The notes: generated by a model not told the origin, from the letters alone. A stretch of 44,876 bases of DNA from Variovorax sp. KBW07 (GCF_003852515.1 NZ_QAJK01000008.1:22651-67526), one strand, 5' to 3'; shown: positions 16,481-27,591, numbered from the stretch's first letter. Made by a program: numbers and translations.

Positions 16481-16499
16481 CGATGATGGCTTGCGCCTT

Positions 16500-17757
<1,258 letters not shown>

Positions 17758-18057
17758 ATGTCACTGTCCAACTCCGATATTGCGCGCATTGCCTCGCTGG
17801 CGAGGCTGCAGCTTGCTCCCGACGAAAGCGAGCGCATGCTCAGCCAGATCAACGGCTTTTTCGATTTAGTCGAACGTATGCGTTCGGTGGACACCCACGG
17901 CGTCGAGCCGCTGGCGCACCCGGTGGCCGCGCTGGAAGACATCACCCTGCGCCTGCGCGACGACGTGGTGAGCGAACCCGACAACCGCGAAGCCAACCAG
18001 AAGAGCGCCCCGGCCGTCGAAGCCGGCCTGTTCCTCGTGCCCAAGGTGATCGAATGA
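17758..18057 (+). CDS. gatC: Asp-tRNA(Asn)/Glu-tRNA(Gln) amidotransferase subunit C
   Basis: GatC (99 residues) holds GatA and GatB together. The start [18 protein letters not shown] and the segment [22 protein letters not shown] are diagnostic. Its TGA is shared with tandem ATG starts of gatA (AATGATGA), so the two are translationally coupled. GatCAB makes correctly charged Gln-tRNA and Asn-tRNA from mischarged forms in the cytoplasm. Confidence 0.97.
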   Translation: MSLSNSDIARIASLARLQLAPDESERMLSQINGFFDLVERMRSVDTHGVEPLAHPVAALEDITLRLRDDVVSEPDNREANQKSAPAVEAGLFLVPKVIE

Positions 18058-19547
18058 TGAGCAGCGGTGAATTGCATCAACTGAGCGTGGTCGAGCTGGC
18101 CAAGGCGCTGGCCGACCGCAAGGTTTCCGCCGTCGAGGCCTCGCAGGTTTTCCTGGGCCGCATGAAAGCCCACGAATCGCTCGGCACCTTCGTTGCCGTC
18201 GATGAAGAGGTCACGCTGGCCCAGGCCCGCGCCGCCGACGCCCTCATCGCCAAGGGCAACGCCCCGGCGCTGGCCGGCGTGCCGATCGCGCACAAGGACA
18301 TCTTCGTCACCACCGATTTCGCCACCACCGCCGGCTCGAAGATGCTGGCGGGCTACCGCTCGCCGTTCGACGCGACCGTGGTGCGCCGCCTGGCCGAAGC
18401 CGGCGCGGTGACGCTCGGCAAGCTGAGCTGCGACGAATTCGCGATGGGCTCCGCCAACGAGAACGTCGCCGTGCCCGCCGTCGGCCACGACAAGGCAGTG
18501 CCGGTACAGAACCCCTGGAACCGCGCGCACATTCCGGGCGGCTCGTCCGGTGCCAGCGCGGCGGCCGTTGCCGCGCGCCTGGCACCCGCAGCCACCGGCA
18601 CCGACACCGGCGGCTCGATCCGCCAGCCCGCCTCGTTCTGCGGCATCACCGGCATCAAGCCGACCTACGGCCGCGCCTCGCGCTACGGCATGGTGGCGTT
18701 CGCGTCGAGCCTCGACCAGGCCGGTCCGATGGCCCGCTCGGCCGAAGACTGCGCGCTGCTGCTGTCGGCCTTCTGCGGCCCCGACCTCGACCGCGATTCG
18801 ACCTCCCTCGACAAGCCCGCCGAGAACTTCGGCCGCTCGCTGAACGACTCGCTCGAAGGCCTGCGCATCGGCGTGCCGAAGGAGTTCTTCGGCGAAGGCG
18901 TGGCGCCGGGCGTGCGTGCCGCAATTGATGCAGCACTGTTGCAGTATGAAAAACTCGGCGCCAAGCGTGTGGAAGTGACGCTGCCGCGCACCGAGCTGTC
19001 GATTCCCGTGTACTACATCCTGGCCGCGGCCGAAGCGTCGAGCAACCTGAGCCGCTTCGATGGCGTCAAGTTCGGCCACCGCGCCAAGCAGTACAAGGAC
19101 CTGGCCGAGATGTACGAGCGCACGCGCGCCGAAGGCTTCGGCGACGAAGTGAAGCGCCGCATCATGATCGGCACCTACGTGCTCTCGCACGGTTACTACG
19201 ACGCCTACTACCTGCAGGCGCAAAAAGTGCGCCGCATGATCGCCGACGACTTCCAGCAGGCGCTGAAGCAGTGCGACGTGATCGCCGGCCCCGCCGCGCC
19301 GACCACCGCATGGAAGCTCGGCGAGCACGGCGACGACCCCGTGGCCGACTACCTGGCCGACATCTTCACGCTGCCCGCATCGCTGGCCGGCCTGCCCGGC
19401 ATGAGCGTGCCCGCGGGCTTCGACAGCGGCATGCCCGTGGGCCTGCAACTGATCGGCAACTACTTCGGCGAAGCGAAGCTGCTGAACGCAGCGCACCGCT
19501 TCCAACAGGCCACCGACTGGCACACGCGCACGCCGGAGGGCTTCTGA
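18054..19547 (+). CDS. gatA: Asp-tRNA(Asn)/Glu-tRNA(Gln) amidotransferase subunit A
   Basis: This glutaminase subunit releases ammonia from glutamine for transamidation. The protein (497 residues) has the amidase triad Lys (AHKDIF), cis-Ser (IPGGSSGAS) and nucleophile Ser ([11 protein letters not shown]). Either ATG at 18054 or 18057 could be used. gatB begins one base after the stop. The fold is the same as in the AtzE and AtzF homologues at the right end of the window, but the downstream sequence ([21 protein letters not shown]) is clearly GatA. Confidence 0.98.
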   Translation: MMSSGELHQLSVVELAKALADRKVSAVEASQVFLGRMKAHESLGTFVAVDEEVTLAQARAADALIAKGNAPALAGVPIAHKDIFVTTDFATTAGSKMLAGYRSPFDATVVRRLAEAGAVTLGKLSCDEFAMGSANENVAVPAVGHDKAVPVQNPWNRAHIPGGSSGASAAAVAARLAPAATGTDTGGSIRQPASFCGITGIKPTYGRASRYGMVAFASSLDQAGPMARSAEDCALLLSAFCGPDLDRDSTSLDKPAENFGRSLNDSLEGLRIGVPKEFFGEGVAPGVRAAIDAALLQYEKLGAKRVEVTLPRTELSIPVYYILAAAEASSNLSRFDGVKFGHRAKQYKDLAEMYERTRAEGFGDEVKRRIMIGTYVLSHGYYDAYYLQAQKVRRMIADDFQQALKQCDVIAGPAAPTTAWKLGEHGDDPVADYLADIFTLPASLAGLPGMSVPAGFDSGMPVGLQLIGNYFGEAKLLNAAHRFQQATDWHTRTPEGF

Positions 19548-19548
19548 G

Positions 19549-21039
19549 ATGAGCGAGACCGTGAACACATTCGAAGCACAACAACAGGGCCGCCCCACTG
19601 GCCCGCTGGTGCGCGGCTATGAAGTCATCATCGGCTTCGAGACGCACGCGCAACTCTCGACCGCCAGCAAGATCTTCAGCCGTGCCTCCACGGCTTTCGG
19701 TGCCGAGCCCAACACGCAGGCCTGCGCGGTCGACCTGGCACTGCCCGGCACGCTGCCCGTGATGAACAAGGGCGCGGTCGAACGCGCCATCAAGCTGGGC
19801 CTGGCGCTCGGCTCGCACATCGCGCCGCGCAGCGTGTTCGCGCGCAAGAACTACTTCTACCCCGACCTGCCCAAGGGCTACCAGATCAGCCAGTTCGAGA
19901 TCCCCGTCGTGCAGGGCGGCTCGGTGTCGTTCTTCCTCGGCGAAGAAAAGAAGACCGTGCGCCTGGTGCGTGCCCACCTCGAGGAAGACGCGGGCAAGTC
20001 GCTGCACGAGAACTTCATCGGCCAGAGCGGCATCGACCTGAACCGCGCCGGCACGCCGCTGCTGGAGATCGTGACCGAGCCCGACATGCGCTCCACCGCC
20101 GAGGCCGTGGCCTACGCCAAGGAGCTGCACAAGATCGTCACGTGGATCGGCATCTGCGACGGCAACATGCAGGAAGGCAGCTTTCGCTGCGACGCCAACG
20201 TGTCGGTGCGCAAGCCCGGTGACAAACTCGGCACGCGCCGCGAGATCAAGAACCTGAACAGCTTCAAGCACATGCAGCAGGCGATCGATTTCGAGATCCG
20301 CTGGCAGATCGAAGAGATCGAAGACGGCCGCAAGATCGAGCAGGCCACCGTGCTGTTCAACGCCGACACTGGCGAGACGCGCGCCATGCGTGCCAAGGAA
20401 GACTCGGCCGACTACCGCTACTTTCCCGATCCGGACCTGCCGCCGCTGGTGATTGCCGCCGACTGGATCGAGCGCGTGAAGGCCACCATGCCCGAGCTGC
20501 CGCGCGCCATGGCCGAGCGCTACGTGCGCGACCACGGCCTGTCGGAATACGACGCGGCGCAGCTCACGCAGAGCACCGCGCTGGCACGCTACTTCGATGA
20601 AGCCGTGAGCGCGGGCGCCGCGCCCAAGCTCGCGAGCAACTGGATCACCGGCGAGATGGCTCGCCGCCTGAACGCCGCCGAAATCGGCATCGAGGCCGCG
20701 CCCGTCAAGGCGCAGCAACTCGGCCAACTGGTCAAGCGCATCGCCGACGGCACGCTGCCGAACAACGCGGCGCGCGTGGTGTTCGATGCGCTGTGGACCG
20801 GCGAAGGCAGCGATGTCGACGCGATCATCGAAGCCAAGGACCTGAAGCCGATGAGCGACACCGGCGCGCTCGACGCGATCCTCGACGAGGTCATCGCCAA
20901 GAACGCGAAGAACGTCGAGGAATACCGTGGCGGCAAGGAAAAGGCGCTCAACGGCCTCGTGGGCCAGGTCATGAAGGCCAGCGGCGGCAAGGCCAACCCG
21001 GCGCAAGTCACCGAGCTGCTGAAAGCCAAGCTGGGCTGA
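19549..21039 (+). CDS. gatB: Asp-tRNA(Asn)/Glu-tRNA(Gln) amidotransferase subunit B
   Basis: GatB (496 residues) binds the mischarged tRNA and performs ATP-dependent transamidation. It has [21 protein letters not shown] near the N-terminus, [13 protein letters not shown] and RADV-type core [15 protein letters not shown] helical YqeY-like C-terminal domain spans about 350-496. It completes gatCAB. A strong palindrome lies 14 bases after the stop. Confidence 0.98.
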   Translation: MSETVNTFEAQQQGRPTGPLVRGYEVIIGFETHAQLSTASKIFSRASTAFGAEPNTQACAVDLALPGTLPVMNKGAVERAIKLGLALGSHIAPRSVFARKNYFYPDLPKGYQISQFEIPVVQGGSVSFFLGEEKKTVRLVRAHLEEDAGKSLHENFIGQSGIDLNRAGTPLLEIVTEPDMRSTAEAVAYAKELHKIVTWIGICDGNMQEGSFRCDANVSVRKPGDKLGTRREIKNLNSFKHMQQAIDFEIRWQIEEIEDGRKIEQATVLFNADTGETRAMRAKEDSADYRYFPDPDLPPLVIAADWIERVKATMPELPRAMAERYVRDHGLSEYDAAQLTQSTALARYFDEAVSAGAAPKLASNWITGEMARRLNAAEIGIEAAPVKAQQLGQLVKRIADGTLPNNAARVVFDALWTGEGSDVDAIIEAKDLKPMSDTGALDAILDEVIAKNAKNVEEYRGGKEKALNGLVGQVMKASGGKANPAQVTELLKAKLG

Positions 21040-21040
21040 T

Positions 21041-21076
21041 CGACAAAAGAAACCGGGGCCTTGCGCAAGGCCCCGG
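21041..21076 (-). terminator. Perfect 24-base palindrome; terminator for the minus-strand gene
   Basis: Bases 21053-21076 form a perfect 12-bp inverted repeat (CCGGGGCCTTGC and its complement) between converging gatB and the DUF4124-like gene. On the minus strand it is followed by TTTCTTTTGTC, giving an intrinsic terminator. On the plus strand there is no T run after the stem, so it would serve gatB less well. Confidence 0.8.
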
Positions 21077-21081
21077 CGGGT

Positions 21082-21774
21082 TCAGCGTGGCGTGCCGCCG
21101 TTTTGAGGCGACCAGATGAGCTTCAAACGGCCGCGCTCTTCATCGAAGCGCGCATTCACGCGCTTCTTTTCTTCTTCCTGCTCCGCGATGAAGCGGTTCT
21201 GCACCGCCACGCTCTGCGTGTTGTCTTCGAGCTTGCGGCGCACCGCGCCGGGCGCCTTGCTCGTGTCCTGCTTGTAGAACTCGAGCTCCTCGTCGACCTT
21301 CTTGCGGTCTTCGCCCAGCTCGGCGATGCGCTTCTTCGCCGCCTGGATCACCGCGTCGATCTGCACCAGCGCCTCGGCGCGCTCGCGGTCGTGCGTGGCG
21401 GCATTCGGGTAGCGCACCAGCAGCGCGCGTTCGCGGCGGCGCTCGTCGGTCAGGCGTGCCGCCTGCACGGCGGCTTCGCGGGCGCGGTCTTCGCGCTCGG
21501 CCAGTTCGCGCGCCGTGTAGGTGGGCTCAACCTTGCGGCGGACCGATCCGCTGGGGTTCAGCTCGCGCTGTTCGCGGTCGACGCACTCGGCAATCGGCCG
21601 GTCGGCCGTCAGGGTGCGGCCGCGTGCGTCGGTGCAGGTGAAGATGCCGGGACCAGCGCCTTCCAGTTTCTGCGATTGCGCCTGCAACGCGCCGCAAAAG
21701 AAACCCGAAGCCACCACCAGGAACGATGCGACCGCCAGCAGGCGGGTCGGCTTGCCGTGATCGCGCGTGCGCAT
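21082..21774 (-). CDS. Exported coiled-coil protein with DUF4124-like domain
   Basis: The product has 230 residues. A signal peptide covers about 1-32 (LLAVASFLVVASGFFCGALQA). A short domain follows, IFTCTDARGRTLTADRPIAEC, which resembles DUF4124 with its aromatic/Cys, Asp-x-x-Gly and D-R-P pattern. The rest is highly charged and helical, with Arg-, Glu- and Lys-rich heptads (about 75-210) suggesting a coiled coil. It is probably periplasmic. Function is unknown. pyrE ends 12 bases upstream, so it may be the second gene of a pyrE transcript. Confidence 0.75.
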   Translation of the reverse strand: MRTRDHGKPTRLLAVASFLVVASGFFCGALQAQSQKLEGAGPGIFTCTDARGRTLTADRPIAECVDREQRELNPSGSVRRKVEPTYTARELAEREDRAREAAVQAARLTDERRRERALLVRYPNAATHDRERAEALVQIDAVIQAAKKRIAELGEDRKKVDEELEFYKQDTSKAPGAVRRKLEDNTQSVAVQNRFIAEQEEEKKRVNARFDEERGRLKLIWSPQNGGTPR

Positions 21775-21786
21775 CGGTGCCTTGCC

Positions 21787-22473
21787 TCAGCTGGCGCCGT
21801 AGCGCGTGCGGTAGGCCAGCACGCGCTCGCGGTGCGCGCCCAGGTCGGCGGCGGCGCTGCCTGCCGACAGGTAGCTCAGCAGGTCGTCCAGCGTGGCGAT
21901 GGCAATCACCGACAGGCCGAGCTGGTTGCGCACGTACTGCACGGCGCTGTGGTCCACATCGACACCGTTCTCGGTGGCTTTCTCTTGCCGGTCGAGCGCG
22001 ATGGCCACGGCGTGCGGCGTGGCGCCGGCCGCCTGGATCGCGGCGATCGACTCGCGCACCGCGGTGCCGGCCGACATCACGTCGTCGACGATCAGCACGC
22101 GGCCCTTGAGCGGCGCGCCGACCAGGTTGCCGCCTTCGCCGTGCGCCTTGGCTTCCTTGCGGTTGTAGGCAAAGGGGTAGTTGCGGCCCCGGCGGGCCAG
22201 CTCGGCGGCCACCGTGGCGCCCAGTGGAATGCCCTTGTAGGCGGGGCCGAAGATCATGTCGAATTCGAGCCCGCTCTCGATCAGCCGGTCTGCATAGAAT
22301 CCGGCGAGACGCGCGATCTTGCCGCCGTCGTCGAAGAGCCCTGAATTGAAGAAATAAGGACTCATCCGACCGGCTTTTGTCTTGAATTCGCCGAAGCGAA
22401 GTACGCCGGCATCCAACGCAAACTGGACGAAGTCCTGTGCGACCGCGCTGCTTTTCTCACTATCTACAGCCAT
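21787..22473 (-). CDS. pyrE: Orotate phosphoribosyltransferase
   Basis: This enzyme forms orotidine 5'-phosphate from orotate and PRPP in pyrimidine synthesis. The 228-residue product has FKTKAGRMSPYFFNSG, GPAYKGIPL, NRKEAKAHGEGG (catalytic loop) and the PRPP motif VLIVDDVMSAGTA. The ATG at 22473 is chosen over an upstream in-frame ATG because family similarity starts at VAQDFVQFALDAGVLRFGEF and AAGGAA lies seven bases before it. Its start codon is only 13 bases from that of the divergent exonuclease gene. Confidence 0.96.
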   Translation of the reverse strand: MAVDSEKSSAVAQDFVQFALDAGVLRFGEFKTKAGRMSPYFFNSGLFDDGGKIARLAGFYADRLIESGLEFDMIFGPAYKGIPLGATVAAELARRGRNYPFAYNRKEAKAHGEGGNLVGAPLKGRVLIVDDVMSAGTAVRESIAAIQAAGATPHAVAIALDRQEKATENGVDVDHSAVQYVRNQLGLSVIAIATLDDLLSYLSAGSAAADLGAHRERVLAYRTRYGAS

Positions 22474-22486
22474 CGGGAATTTCCTT

Positions 22487-23290
22487 GTGTTCAAACTGAC
22501 CAGTCTCAATCTCAATGGCCTGCGTTCGGCCGCTACCAAAGGCGTGGCCGACTGGGTGGCCGAACTTGCGCCGGATTGTATTTGCATGCAGGAGATCCGG
22601 GTCCAGGCCAGTGACGTCGAAGGCCGCTTCGAGGAAATGGCGGGCCTGAAGGGCCACTTTCATTTCGCCGAGAAGAAGGGCTACGCCGGCACCGCCATCT
22701 ACACGAAGCATGCGCCCAGCAAGGTCGTGGTCGGCTGGGGCGACGCCGAATTCGACGCCGAGGGCCGCTACCTCGAACTGCGCTTCGACACGCCCAAGCG
22801 CAAGTTCTCGGTCATCAGCTGCTACTTTCCGAGCGGCAGCTCGGGCGAAGAGCGGCAGGCCGCCAAGTTCCGCTTTCTGAAGGGCTTCTTTCCGCACCTG
22901 CTGGCGCTGAAGAAAGAGCGCGAGTTCGTGCTGTGCGGCGACATCAACATCGCGCATCAGCAGATCGACCTGAAGAACTGGCGCGGCAACCAGAAGAACA
23001 GCGGCTTCCTGCCCGAGGAACGCGCCTGGATGACCCGGCTGCTGGACGCCGGCGCCGACGGCGCGGGCCTGGTGGACGTGTACCGCAAGCTCAAGCCCGA
23101 CACCACCGACGAGGCCTACACCTGGTGGAGCAACCGCGGCCAGGCCTACGCCAACAACGTGGGATGGCGGCTCGACTACCACCTGGCCACGCCGGCCATG
23201 GGCGCGCTGGCGCGCACCGAGGCCATCTACAAGACCATCAAGTTCAGCGACCACGCACCGATCACGGTGGAGTACGACTTCACGCTGTAA
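22487..23290 (+). CDS. xth: Exodeoxyribonuclease III
   Basis: An AP endonuclease and 3'-5' exonuclease of base excision repair. The start is GTG at 22487, giving the usual FKLTSLNLNGLRSA N-terminus of a 267-residue protein. Catalytic motifs are present: LNLNGLRS, CMQEIR (Glu), LCGDINIAHQQIDLKN (Asp, Asn), RLDYHLATP and KFSDHAPI (Asp-His). An upstream ATG in frame would run into pyrE and lacks family similarity. The ribosome binding site is weak (GGGAA). The uncharacterised PcfJ-like gene begins 19 bases after its stop and may be co-transcribed. Confidence 0.95.
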   Translation: MFKLTSLNLNGLRSAATKGVADWVAELAPDCICMQEIRVQASDVEGRFEEMAGLKGHFHFAEKKGYAGTAIYTKHAPSKVVVGWGDAEFDAEGRYLELRFDTPKRKFSVISCYFPSGSSGEERQAAKFRFLKGFFPHLLALKKEREFVLCGDINIAHQQIDLKNWRGNQKNSGFLPEERAWMTRLLDAGADGAGLVDVYRKLKPDTTDEAYTWWSNRGQAYANNVGWRLDYHLATPAMGALARTEAIYKTIKFSDHAPITVEYDFTL

Positions 23291-23309
23291 GTCGTCCGCC
23301 CGCCCGTCG

Positions 23310-24716
23310 ATGCCGATTCCGACTCCGCCTCCTTCCACGCATCCCTCCGCGCCGCCTGCCGCCACGGCAGCGGCGACGGCGGTGTACCTGCCGCGCGACG
23401 TGGTGAACGCGCCCGAGGTCAAGGCCGCCATTGCGCGCCGCAGCGCCGAGCGCGGCGACGACGCCGACATGGCGGCCTGGCTGCTGAACCATTTCTTCCG
23501 CTGGGCCATCGGCAGCTTCGACAACGTGCTGCCGGTGCAGTCACCCGCCGACTACCTGGCCGCCGCCGGCCCCGACAAGCCGTTGCCCGAGTGGCTGGCA
23601 AAGCAGTTGCAGCCGCGCGCGCCCACCGCGGCGAACACAGCGAGCGCTGCGAGCGCGCAGGACAAGGACAGCAAGGACAAGTCCAAGGGCAGCAAGGCCG
23701 AATCGCAAGGCACCGAAGCCGCCCCGAAGACCTTCTACTACCTGGACCCCGAGCACCTGCTGCTGGTCGACCGCGAACGCATGCTGGTCGAGTTCCTGCG
23801 CTCGCGGCGCGGCACGCGGCTCGAACAGAAGCTGCAGCGCATCACCTGCTTCATGGCCATGGCCATGTGGGAGCAGGAGCACCAGCGCATGCAGGCCAAG
23901 CGCAACAAGGGCTGGGTGCCCAGCAGCGGCCTGGCACTGAAGGAGCTGCTGCGCACGCCCAACGGCGTGATCTTCGAGTTCATCGGCAGCCATGCGGCAT
24001 TGCGCGAAGAAATGGCCTACGAGTCTTTCCACATGCAGCATTGCCTGGGCCAGTTCGCCAACATCAAGAAGCTCGCCGGTGGCTACGGCGAGCAGTACGC
24101 CAGCGCCGCGCAGAGCGGCCGGCTGCGCCTGTTCACGCTGCGCAGCGCGGGCAACCTGCCGCACGTGACCATCAGCCTCGAAGTGCATGCCGACGGGCTG
24201 CGGGTCGACCAGATCAAGGGCAAGCAGAACCGCCACCCGGTGCGCAAGTACGCCGACGACGTGCTGCAGTTCCTGCGCACGCTGCCGCCGCGCGGCGAGC
24301 GCCACAGCGACTGCGAAGGCATGGGCCTGGTGTTCGAGCCCGAGACGGCGGACGACGCCGGCACCGCCAAGGGGCAGTGGAAGTTCGTCACCGACGTGCA
24401 AAGCCCCGATTTCCTGCTCAGCGTGATGAGCGGCAACTTCCACCTGATCGAGCACTTCGAGCAACCGCCGCCGGCGCTGCAGTGGCTGCTGCTGCGCATT
24501 GCGCCGCACGAGCTGGCGCGGCTGCGGCAGATGGACGTGGCGGTGGCCGCCGCCGCCCGCCTGACGCTGCCCGCGAACCGGCTGCCGCCTTCATTGCAGG
24601 CGGCGCCGGCCGATGCGCCGGGTGAAACGCCGGCCCTCGCCGCGATGATGGAAATCGAAGGCATCTCGCTGAGCGCCGCCGTGTGCGCGCCGCCGCTGGG
24701 AGCCGCATTGCCATGA
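23310..24716 (+). CDS. PcfJ-domain-like protein of unknown function
   Basis: The product has 468 residues. The N-terminal part is Pro- and Ala-rich; a Lys-, Ser- and Asp-rich linker lies at about 110-145. The central region resembles the PcfJ domain: ESFHMQHCLGQF, RLRLFTLRSAGNLPHVTISLEV and VDQIKGKQNRHPVRKYADDV. That block (a HCL motif, then a beta-strand pair, then QIKGxxNR) is what links these proteins across bacteria. No biochemical role is established to my knowledge. Despite the name, which comes from an enterococcal plasmid, no conjugation genes are near. The next gene starts inside its stop codon (ATGA). The start codon is uncertain. Confidence 0.7.
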   Translation: MPIPTPPPSTHPSAPPAATAAATAVYLPRDVVNAPEVKAAIARRSAERGDDADMAAWLLNHFFRWAIGSFDNVLPVQSPADYLAAAGPDKPLPEWLAKQLQPRAPTAANTASAASAQDKDSKDKSKGSKAESQGTEAAPKTFYYLDPEHLLLVDRERMLVEFLRSRRGTRLEQKLQRITCFMAMAMWEQEHQRMQAKRNKGWVPSSGLALKELLRTPNGVIFEFIGSHAALREEMAYESFHMQHCLGQFANIKKLAGGYGEQYASAAQSGRLRLFTLRSAGNLPHVTISLEVHADGLRVDQIKGKQNRHPVRKYADDVLQFLRTLPPRGERHSDCEGMGLVFEPETADDAGTAKGQWKFVTDVQSPDFLLSVMSGNFHLIEHFEQPPPALQWLLLRIAPHELARLRQMDVAVAAAARLTLPANRLPPSLQAAPADAPGETPALAAMMEIEGISLSAAVCAPPLGAALP

Positions 24717-25522
24717 TGCAGGCCATCGTCATCCTGCTGTTCCTGGGCCTGCTGTACCTCGGGCTGCGCGTCGCGTGGTTCATCGTGCGAACCGCGTTCC
24801 GCATCGCCATGCGCGGCTCCGGCAAGGTCATCGGCCACATGGAAAAGGCCAACGCCGACCTCTCGGTGCGCGCTGCGCAGGCCAGGGCCGAAGCCGGCAA
24901 GGTGGTGCCCAACCGCCGCCGCTGGGCGCTGGCGCTCGGCGACATCCTGCTGCTGCGCAACGGCCTGCGCTGCGACAGCGACGCGCTGGCGCTCGACCTG
25001 CCCGCCGAGCAACGCCAGCGCCTGGCAAAACAGGTGCTGCGCGAAATGAACATGGCCGCCGACCTGCCCGAGCGCGACATCGCCACGCAGATGCAGGCCG
25101 CGCTGGTCGGCTGGGTCGGCGGGCTCGGCCGCACCCACGCCAACTTCTACGAACAGCTCGCGGCCGAAGGCAAGGTGCGCGACGCGCTGGCCTTCGACTG
25201 CGCGCGCACCGCCTTCCTGGTGCGCTGCATCGCGCTGCTGGGCTGGGTGCCCGAATCGCAGGCCTGGCTGGTGCTGTTCCTCAACGCGCAGCGCGCGCAA
25301 GACAGCTTCGAGAGCTGGGAAGACTTCGGCCACGCCTATGCGCGGGCGCGGCTGCACTGGCTGCGCATCAGCAGCCAGGACGGCCCCGCCTCGTCGCGCG
25401 CCACGCTGGAAGTGCAGGAGCACCTGCAGAACACGCAAGGCAACTGGCTCACGCTGCCCTGGAAGCGCTACCGCATCTTCGATCCCCAACCCGCCACTCT
25501 CGCCCCTGCCGCGTCGGCCTGA
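24713..25522 (+). CDS. Membrane-anchored DUF1266 protein (YbeR/YbeU-like)
   Basis: One transmembrane helix at about 3-23 (IVILLFLGLLYLGLRVAWFIV) anchors a soluble helical domain (269 residues in total). The C-terminal half has the DUF1266 pattern: CARTAFLVRCIALLGWVPE, AWLVLFLNAQRAQDSFESWEDFGHAY (quoted in parts) and ARLHWLR. DUF1266 proteins include E. coli YbeR and YbeU, whose genes lie among Sel1-repeat and DnaJ-like genes; their function is unknown. It overlaps the PcfJ-like gene by ATGA and is followed after 16 bases by a DUF4034/Sel1-like gene. Confidence 0.72.
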   Translation: MMQAIVILLFLGLLYLGLRVAWFIVRTAFRIAMRGSGKVIGHMEKANADLSVRAAQARAEAGKVVPNRRRWALALGDILLLRNGLRCDSDALALDLPAEQRQRLAKQVLREMNMAADLPERDIATQMQAALVGWVGGLGRTHANFYEQLAAEGKVRDALAFDCARTAFLVRCIALLGWVPESQAWLVLFLNAQRAQDSFESWEDFGHAYARARLHWLRISSQDGPASSRATLEVQEHLQNTQGNWLTLPWKRYRIFDPQPATLAPAASA

Positions 25523-25538
25523 CGCGCGACCGCCGCCC

Positions 25539-27542
25539 ATGACCACAAACACGCCCCCCGCCGCAGCGACCGTGATTCCCCCCGCGCCTGCCCGCTGGAA
25601 GCTCTGCGACATCGACACCATGCTGCGCGCCGGCGACTACGCCGCGCTCGACCAGCGGCTCGACGACGCGCTGGCCGCCAGCTTTCACGACCGCGACGAC
25701 GAAGAGCGCTACTACGGCGCATTGCCCGACGACCTGGCCGGCTGCACCGCCGCCGGTGCCGAAGGGCTGGCCCGCCTGGCCGCATGGCAGGCCGCCAACC
25801 CGCAATCGGCCCACGCCTGGCTCTGCGAGGCGCACTACTGGTACCACTGGGCCTACCAATACCGTGGCTCGGGCTGGGCCAGCTCGGTCACCGCGCTCGG
25901 CTGGGAATGCGCCCATGCCTGCGCCACGCGCTGCGCCGTGGCCGCCCTGCGCGCACTGACGCTGGCGCCCACCATGTGGACCGCCTGCGCCTTGCTGCTG
26001 CAGAGCACCTCGGCCTTCAACGAACCCGACTGGCTGAGCGAACTGGTGCGCAGCGGCCGCTGGCCCGACAGCCCGCTGCAGCACGACTTTTCGCTGGACG
26101 ACGATGCGGCCGCCCGCGAAGAACTGCTGGCGCAGCTCGCACGCTCCGGCCTGGCGCACGACGAGCGCATCGCCTGCCCGGAAGAAGTGCCCGCCGCCCT
26201 GCCTTCTCCCGTGCAGGGCAAGAAGGTGATCGGCGGCACGCCCTACTGGATCCACGCCACGCTGCACGTGCACCCGCGGCTGTTCTTCTTCATGCGCCAG
26301 TGCGTCTGGTTCCAGCAGCCGCGCTGGGGCGGCAGCCACGAGCGCGTGCGCGCCTTCATCGCCTCGCCCGCCTGCGCCCACCTGAACGACGTCGAGAAAG
26401 ACCGGCTGCGCCACGAAATCTGGCGCGACGAGCACCAGGGCAACAGCGTCGACAAGGACGACGACCCGGCCGAAGCGCAGCAGCGCATGGCCGCCACGCG
26501 CCAGCGCGCCAACGAAGCCCTGTACCCCTACCACCGCTGGGAAACCCTGCGCTGGCTGGCCGTGAGCCACTACATGCTCGACCAGCACGCCGAGGCGCTG
26601 GCCTGCCTGCGCGAAGCCGAGAGCCACCACCCCATCGACGACGAATACGCGATGAACATGGCGGTGCACATTGCGCTGGAGCAGGAGCCTGACGGCCACT
26701 GGCTGGGCCAGGCCATCTGCAACAGCGCCAACGCCTACGAATGCAACACCGCGCTGATCCTGCACGGCTACTGCAGCCTGAAGGGCGCCTTCGGCTTCGT
26801 GCCCAACGAGGCGACCGGCAACGCCTGGCTGGCCGCGGCCCGCGAACGCAACGCCGGCACCGAGAACTGGGACGACCTGGCCCGCGCGCTCTGGCGCGTG
26901 CCGCGCAACAAGGAAGCCTTCGAGATCCTGGAGATGGGGCTGGCCGCCGGCGACACCTCGTGCCTGCTCACGCTCGGCATCTTCCATGCCGGCGGCGTGC
27001 ACGGCCCCAAGGACCGGCAACAGGCGATGCGCTGCTACGGCCAGGCGGCGGAGGCCGGCAACAGCGTCGCGGCCTACAAGCTCGGCTACCTCTGCCACGA
27101 CATGGCGTGGGAAGACGCCACGCCCGCGGCGCAACGCCCCGCGCTGCAGGCGCAGGCGGTCGAGGCCATGCTGAAGGCCCGCGAGCTGGGCCACGACGAC
27201 GCCACCGAGGGCGCGCTGATGTTCATCAGCGACCTGTCCGACCTCGGCATGCGCCACCGCCACCTGGACTTCGTGCGCGAGCACGCCACCAACGGCGACG
27301 CCATCGCCATGGCCGCGCTGTCGACCCTGCTGGCCGACGCCAACGACAAGGTGCTCTACAACTACCGCGAGAGCGTGCGCTGGATCATGGGCGCGCAGGC
27401 CGTGGCGCCCGAAGACGAGTTCGTGGTGAACGTGACCAAGAACACCCACCAGGACGGCTTCCTGTCCTCCACGCTCTACAAGCTCACGCGCCGGCAGATC
27501 AAGGCACACGAGATTCCGGGCGGCGACAACGCGATGGTCTGA
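25539..27542 (+). CDS. DUF4034 / Sel1-repeat-like large protein
   Basis: The 667-residue product starts with a segment like DUF4034 (about 20-165: IDTMLRAGDYAALDQRLDDA; WLCEAHYWYHWAYQYRGSGW). A long middle region with HEIWRDEHQ and TPR-like helices follows (about 300-440). Sel1-type repeats lie near 470-560, for example GDTSCLLTLGIFHAGGVHGP and AMRCYGQAAEAGNSVAAYKLG. No signal peptide is evident. Sel1 and TPR folds usually hold protein partners together, so it may be a scaffold for the two preceding proteins. The three genes form a tight unit of unknown role. Confidence 0.72.
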   Translation: MTTNTPPAAATVIPPAPARWKLCDIDTMLRAGDYAALDQRLDDALAASFHDRDDEERYYGALPDDLAGCTAAGAEGLARLAAWQAANPQSAHAWLCEAHYWYHWAYQYRGSGWASSVTALGWECAHACATRCAVAALRALTLAPTMWTACALLLQSTSAFNEPDWLSELVRSGRWPDSPLQHDFSLDDDAAAREELLAQLARSGLAHDERIACPEEVPAALPSPVQGKKVIGGTPYWIHATLHVHPRLFFFMRQCVWFQQPRWGGSHERVRAFIASPACAHLNDVEKDRLRHEIWRDEHQGNSVDKDDDPAEAQQRMAATRQRANEALYPYHRWETLRWLAVSHYMLDQHAEALACLREAESHHPIDDEYAMNMAVHIALEQEPDGHWLGQAICNSANAYECNTALILHGYCSLKGAFGFVPNEATGNAWLAAARERNAGTENWDDLARALWRVPRNKEAFEILEMGLAAGDTSCLLTLGIFHAGGVHGPKDRQQAMRCYGQAAEAGNSVAAYKLGYLCHDMAWEDATPAAQRPALQAQAVEAMLKARELGHDDATEGALMFISDLSDLGMRHRHLDFVREHATNGDAIAMAALSTLLADANDKVLYNYRESVRWIMGAQAVAPEDEFVVNVTKNTHQDGFLSSTLYKLTRRQIKAHEIPGGDNAMV

Positions 27543-27591
27543 GTGGCCGCAGCGGGTCTGAGCCGCGGCGAGGCCCTGGCTCCCGCTATCG

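Noticed and set aside
23310-24716. Conjugation-related function suggested by the PcfJ name
   Set aside because: No relaxase, coupling protein, plasmid or integrase genes are near, and the region is flanked by housekeeping genes.
25449-27509. A long minus-strand open frame opposite the DUF4034-like gene
   Set aside because: The plus-strand protein has recognisable DUF4034 and Sel1-like segments and proper gene spacing; the antisense product has none.
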